Assembly (NCBI GenBank): GCA_024516155.1
Contig: JAJJXM010000105.1
Coordinates: 42,152 to 106,151, forward strand
DNA length: 64,000 nt
Direction of reading: 5' to 3'
Origin: Pyronema omphalodes
Lineage: Eukaryota; Ascomycota; Pezizomycetes; Pezizales; Pyronemataceae
In this document: piece after piece, positions 58,977 to 64,000 of the stretch
Layout: the number at the start of each line of letters is the position of its first letter
Numbering within the stretch: position 1 is the first letter of the stretch
Program-made: the position numbers and the translations under genes
The notes under the pieces: model-generated
The model's database searches: none
What the model was told of the DNA's origin: nothing
What the model saw: only the letters and a program-made list of their open reading frames with translations

Positions 58977-60796
58977 GGAAGAAGAAAAGTTTGAGGTTTT
59001 GTGGGACTTCTTGTTTGAAAGTTGAGTGTGTTGGTGAGGATGGAAAAACGGGGGCAGGAGGATAATGTATTTATGTCAATCTCGATATGCTGGTCAAGGT
59101 GTATTGATAGCCAACATTTCAGCTGAGTTCAGACATTGTTGATGGATCAGCGTCCACGACGCTTGGAGTCGACGCGTTTCCAGCTGCTATGGATTCCACT
59201 GGGCTTGATTCTGAGATATCTACTACCCGACTTCCTACATGGGGTTGGAATCGATGATCGTCAAGGAATATTTTATGTGATACTTAAGCCGGTCCTGTGA
59301 GACAGAGTCACAGCTAAAGCCGGCTGAAGTCACACATATGGTTAAAAGCTGTGATTGGTCGGTGAAGTTAGTCAAGGCTCCTTACGGCTAGCCGTGAGGG
59401 GTTGCACATGGAGTCACTCGTGTTTGAAGGATTCGTGACCAAAAAAAGCCATGTGTGTGGTCCACGACATCTTTTTGAATTCTACAGAGCGTGCTACAAG
59501 AACGTTGTGTCCCTACAAGGAGAAGGTTGAAAGCTTGAAGAGCGTCACGGATAGCTAGCTGTTGTCTCTTCTTTTTCTCCTTACACCTGTCCTTCGTGCA
59601 GTGGTGTACGGAATCAGAGGAACCTCTATAAGGAGTTCAAACCAAACCACCACAGGGCTAGGATTTGAATGCCCTTGTCCCTACATCAACCCTACAAGCC
59701 TCGACTGCCGTGTGGTTGAATGAATTGATGAATCATTGAGTACTAAATTAGCACACTTGAGATGCTGGGTGCAATTGTGATCCACGAATTCCAGCTGAAG
59801 TCCATTGAGACTGTGCAACTGTGGGTCTAACGTTCAGTGTGGGCATTTGCGCCGTAGTCTTCTATCTATGGTTCGCGCGGAGGTCGTTCAGAATAACTTT
59901 GGGCTAGCTGGGATACAGTATCTCGGAAGCGCGACGATCAATGTAGCCTGTGAGATTTGCGATCCGGTAAGGCCCCAGCTATTCCTTGCATTAGCTGTGT
60001 GAGCTTACACCAAAGCCGGGGTAATCAATATCTCTCATCTATGCATTTTGATGGCTGAAATGAGGGCTGGGTTGTGCAAGCGGATACTGAGTGGCCGGGG
60101 ACAGACATAATATGGTCTCGCTGTGTTATGTGAGCTGCACCCCACATCTGCACTGGTTTCTCCGGAATCGATATCCTGTATCACAATAGATGAATCAACC
60201 AACGTGCTGCAGTTTTCACATTCCCAAGGTGAAGATACTCGAAGACCCATTCCAGCTGAAAGCCCACTAGACCGTACATACTAGCGTGGGGCTACAGGTG
60301 ACGGCGCAAATGTTGCAACCAATGGGTAACGAAGATCAGGAGAAACGTTTTTTTGTGGCTTGAGATTGCTGGGACAGTCACAGATATTGTGCAAGATATA
60401 GGAGCCACAGATGACAGGTTTAATACTGCGTTTATAAGGAGAATGTAGCTGGTATTATCACTGCTCGAGGCTGATGGAGATGTTCAGCGGTTTGGTCGTC
60501 GGTTGTTGCAGGGATGATCCGCGGCTAGCATTAACTGCATTGATTGAAGTTTACTTGGCTCAAAGTGGCATAGGTGAGGAAGACTACACGCTTGACCATT
60601 CTTGAGATGGTTCTCTAACCCTATATTCTTTTGTGGTGGTACATAGGTTGTACCCTTGTCCTGCGCAAGTAACGTTACGCAACATCACCTGTACGCAACA
60701 TCTGCACTGCAATTCGCTGCACCTCCGTATTTCCCCATCATCCAAGAGAAAAAGACTGAGTGACCCAGCAAGGCGCGAAACCAATCCCATTCCGAA
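58977..60796. other. Duplicated lectin upstream region, unit 2
   Basis: Matches 49600-51437 almost exactly. No gene is visible. Confidence 0.6.
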
Positions 60797-60804
60797 TATA
60801 TATA

Positions 60805-63227
60805 TCGACCCATTGCGCTCCTCAACTGCATGGGCAAAGTACTTGAGAAGCTCATGGCAACACGACTGAGCCAGCTAGCCCAGACAAACGACCTCCTACA
60901 TCAAGATCAAATTGGTGGTCGCCCGAGACGATCCGCAATTGATGCAGCAATAGCGCTCACCCATGACGTTGAAACCCATCTACAACAGAAGATAACGACG
61001 TCCACCCTCTTCCTCGACGTCAGAGGCGCATTCGACAACGTCTCCTCCGCACGACTAACCTCTACCATGCGCTCCCTCGGCTGACCTACACCGGTAGTTA
61101 ATTGGTGTCACTCATTTCTGAATGATAGGACGATCGCTCTCACATTCGACGGAAGAAACAGACGTGCAACGACCGACCCGAACCGGCATCCCCCAAGGCT
61201 CCGCCGCCTCGCCCATCCTCTTCCTACTATACCTCCGCCCCCTCTTTGACGCCTTATCCGAGCACAACCCCACCCTTTGGACACCAAGTTACATCGACGA
61301 CGTTGCGGTGGTGTGTCATGGAAAATCACGCGAAGCCATCTCCCGAACCCTGGAAAAAGCGGCCCGAGTAGCCTTCAAGTGGGCGGAGGACAACGCCGTA
61401 GCCTTCGATGACGCCAAATCGGAACTTCTGCACTTTCACCGAGCACAGAAAGACGAAATAACACCTCTGACATGCGTGACACTCCCGAACGGCACCGTGG
61501 TTAGGCCAGGAACTCAGAATGGAAATCAGGATGTGGTCCGCTGGATTGGAATATACTTCGACAGAAAACTCTCTTTCTCCCATGATGTACAAACTAGGCT
61601 AACCTCTGCGTCCAGGGCCTTTAATGCCCTTCGAAGCCTCGTCAGACAGGAAACTGGACTGTCCCCCACGGCGGTGCGAACCCTGTATCGATCATGGGTC
61701 CAGGCGAAATCCGACTTCGGAGCAGAGATCTGGTGGGCCGCCTAAAAGTCCTTCGCCAGAAAACTACAACTCCAACAAAACGCAGTCATTCGACGAATCT
61801 TGAACGCCTTCTCCTCCACACCGATCCTCGCCCTACACAACGAGGCAGCACTGCCCCCAGTCACCACCCGCCTAAACCACAAGCGCAGGAAATATGCCCT
61901 CCGCCTCCTCTCCCTTCCCCCTACCCATCCCGTCGTCACCCATTGCCCCTCTTCTTTCCCCATCCCTAATCACTTCACCCATGCCATACAATCCCCGAAG
62001 GAGTACGACTGTGACTGGACCTCCGGAACACGCCCAATCACTCGCCTAGTCGCAACAATATCATCCCTAGGCAGATGGTTGTCCCCCAGAACCACCGTCG
62101 AAGACACGGCACAACCAGACCCCGCCCCATGGACGGACGCCCCCCCTCACACGCCACAGCCCTCCCTCTACCAAAGAAGAAGCCGAGGCGCATCACTACA
62201 ACCTCCTCACTCACCTACGCTCCAAGCCAAACACGATCATAGCGTACACGGACGGCTCCCAGCTCGAAGGCTTCACCGGAGCAGGATTCTATATCCCGAC
62301 AGGCCTCGATCAGAGCATCCGAAAGACCATCCCGATGGGCAGATCATGCGAAGTCTTCGACGCAGAACTGAAAGCCATCGAAGAAGGCCTGATCGCCTGT
62401 AATACCCTCATCTGCCGGCTACATCTCCAATACCGCGAAATCCATATCTTCACCGATAATCAAGCCGCTATCATCCGGGCAACTCGTCTCACCCCGGGCC
62501 CAGGACAAGAAACTGCAACCGGTATCCACCACATCACACAACTTCTCCTGCGACGTACAGGGACAACCGTACACCTACACTGGGTCCCCGGCCACACCGA
62601 CATCCTAGGCAATGAAGAAGCAGACCGCCTTGCAAAACAAGCCACTACCCAACACCCACTCACCCCCCCCCCCCACCTCTCTGTCATGGCTCCGCAGACA
62701 AGTCAAGGAAGCCCACTCCGAGGACTGGGCACAGTGGTACAACACAAGCCCGAAACCCAAGACGTACGACGCTCCTCATAGGAAATCACTCGATGAGGCG
62801 TACACCACCGTACCCAGAAAGGTCTCAACGGCGATCCTAGGCCTCCGAACCGGACACGGATACTTCCTGGATTACCTGGCCCACCCCCCCACCCCAACCT
62901 ACCCCACCCGCGCATGCCCCTGCCCCTTACACCCCCCCCAACACCCAAAACACCTGCTGCTCTCCTGCCCGCTCTTCACCCCCGCACAGGATTCAGCTTC
63001 GAAAACTTCTGAAACTCCCACGCCACCGACAACTCAAGTTACACATGATCCTACACACTAAACACGGCATCCGAGCCCTCGCCACCATGATCTCTGACTC
63101 GAAGTTGGCCACATCTGAATGGGCACATTCGGTACTCAGTAAGCACCCCGAGGAGGCTAACAGACCCAGCAGAAACACCTTGATGACGGGCTGGGGGACA
63201 TTATTGGACCCAGCAGAGGAACACTAA
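60805..63227 (+). pseudogene. LINE ORF2 relic: reverse transcriptase, RNase H, C-terminal Cys/His cluster
   Basis: The frame enters at RPIALLNCMGKVLEKL, the start of the reverse transcriptase fingers. LFLDVRGAFDNV (catalytic block A), GIPQGSAASPILF (block B) and YIDDVAVV (catalytic block C, about 61290) follow. RNase H shows YTDGSQLEGFTGAG near 62240, EVFDAELKAIEEGL, FTDNQAAI and HWVPGHTDILGNEEAD (about 62580-62620). The C-terminal cluster CPCPLHPPQHPKHLLLSCPLF lies near 62916. In-frame stops at 61082 (TGA) and 61743 (TAA) and at least two frame changes (around 61800-62335 and 62600-62700) make it inactive. The endonuclease and ORF1 are missing. Confidence 0.9.
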
Positions 63228-63459
63228 GAACAAAAAAGAAAAAAAAAAACATGTATGATAATAAGAATGTATATAGATAAGGAGAGGGGGAGAGAGGAAG
63301 CGAGGAAAGGGAGATGGGAAAGGAGAGAGGAGGAGGAATGGCGGAGGAAGGGAGGAAGGAAGGGAGAGGAGAATGAGGAGAAGACGGAGGGACGTAACGG
63401 GGACGAGTGGGAAGGGAGAGAAGAGGGGACGCAACGGCGTGGAGTAAGGTTGTTTGGGG

Positions 63460-63460
<1 letters not shown>

Positions 63461-63504
<44 letters not shown>
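63461..63504. repeat. Poly-A run inside the LINE 3' UTR
   Basis: An uninterrupted run of about 44 A, not at the element end. The true 3' tail lies 250 bp further on. It could mark an internal poly-A expansion. Confidence 0.9.
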
Positions 63505-63507
<3 letters not shown>

Positions 63508-64000
63508 GGGACGTACGCGGGAAGGGATGAGGATACCAAACGCCGGGAAGGGTGATTTGGGGAGCGCACAGGGCTCAAGGACACAACGACGAGAAGGAAC
63601 AGAAAGGAGAAGGAGAAGGCAGGAAGGGGGCTACACCCTGACAACAGCATGACCGCTCCGAGGCGTTCTCGGTGACCCTGGAAGTAACATTCCAGGGTTA
63701 ACAATGTACATAGTTAGCATCCGCCATAACCGTAGGGTTAGATGCGTGTATGAAATAAAAAAAAAAAAAAAAAGAAAAAAAAATATAGTTTTCCTCCGAA
63801 AAAGTGATTTCTCTTGATCCACAAAGCCAGCTGTGCTCTCAGCTCTTGCAAGATAGTACTAGTTACCGGCGCTACGGGGTCTGCTTGACCTGGTTGGTTT
63901 CAAAACAATGGTCTTGATGGCAACGGTTGAGGAATATTCCCGACGCCATTAACCATTGCATGATATGCAAATCATGAAAAGTGAAGGTTATTCTGGTCTT

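Larger units (their letters stand above)
60797..63781 (+). mobile_element. 5'-truncated Tad1-like LINE (non-LTR retrotransposon)
   Basis: The element interrupts the duplicated unit between CCGAATATATA (60797) and AATATAGTTTTCC (63781). The undisturbed target, CCGAATATATAGTTTTC, is at 51430-51446, so the boundaries are known to within the short AATATA overlap (target duplication about 5-8 bp). It begins abruptly inside the reverse transcriptase domain and continues through RNase H and a C-terminal Cys/His cluster. A purine-rich 3' UTR follows with an internal run of about 44 A (63461-63504), and it ends in an A-rich tail (63754-63781). 5' truncation plus a 3' A tail is the usual product of target-primed reverse transcription. 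Confidence 0.93.
54515..64000 (+). repeat. Direct repeat unit 2 of the 10 kb duplication, carrying a LINE
   Basis: Repeats 44520-51655, with three structural differences: the exchange to left-arm-like sequence before about 56700, a deletion of about 640 bp in the lectin gene, and a LINE of about 3 kb at 60797-63781. The match is still continuing at the right edge of the window. Confidence 0.9.

Noticed and set aside
63201..63704. 167-codon frame on the minus strand at the LINE 3' end
   Set aside because: Composed of the complement of the purine-rich LINE UTR and its poly-A run.

Overview
This is nuclear DNA from a filamentous ascomycete (Pezizomycotina). The evidence is short introns of about 50-75 bp with TACTAAC-type branch points, gene families such as a MYND/samB-type protein, a Dnf3-type flippase, Elongin A and an Aleuria-type fucose lectin, and a degenerate Tad1-like LINE. 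The class within the subphylum cannot be fixed by reading alone. Housekeeping genes are widely spaced, with long AT-rich or simple-repeat stretches between them.

Layout. 1-2100: an inverted, truncated copy of the 3' end of a P4-ATPase gene, next to a fragment of the 3' end of an F-box/RCC1 gene. 3898-6942: a divergent pair, a Rab7/Ypt7-like GTPase (-) and the tRNA pseudouridine-55 synthase Pus4 (+). 6943-10642: gene-free, with a 7-mer array. 10643-12337: a samB/Mub1-type MYND protein (-). 12338-20460: about 8 kb with no supportable gene. 20461-25313: a five-exon Dnf3-type P4-ATPase (+). 26430-27290: the 3' end of a LINE. 27668-28335: a second P4-ATPase 3' fragment.

28440-64000 is a region of recent segmental duplication. 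An inverted repeat with arms of about 8 kb (28440-36510 and 40085-47720) surrounds a 3.6 kb loop that holds a single-pass membrane protein gene. Each arm carries one copy of an F-box/RCC1-repeat gene and one copy of a small 114-residue gene. The right arm continues into a fucose-lectin gene. Most of that block is repeated directly about 10 kb downstream (54515-64000), on the far side of a single-copy Elongin A gene. The downstream copy has lost the lectin start and has taken a 5'-truncated LINE insertion; the uninterrupted target site survives in the upstream copy.

Of the three F-box/RCC1 copies only the one at 29452-31259 has an unbroken reading frame (489 codons after splicing). The copies at 45379 and 55379 carry a shared premature TAG plus private frameshifts. 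The third copy is a mosaic: its first part matches the first copy and its last part matches the second, with the switch inside a window of about 70 bp. The most notable content of the window is therefore this duplicating and recombining locus, which carries a predicted SCF-type substrate adaptor and a carbohydrate-binding lectin. No wholly new biochemical system is evident.
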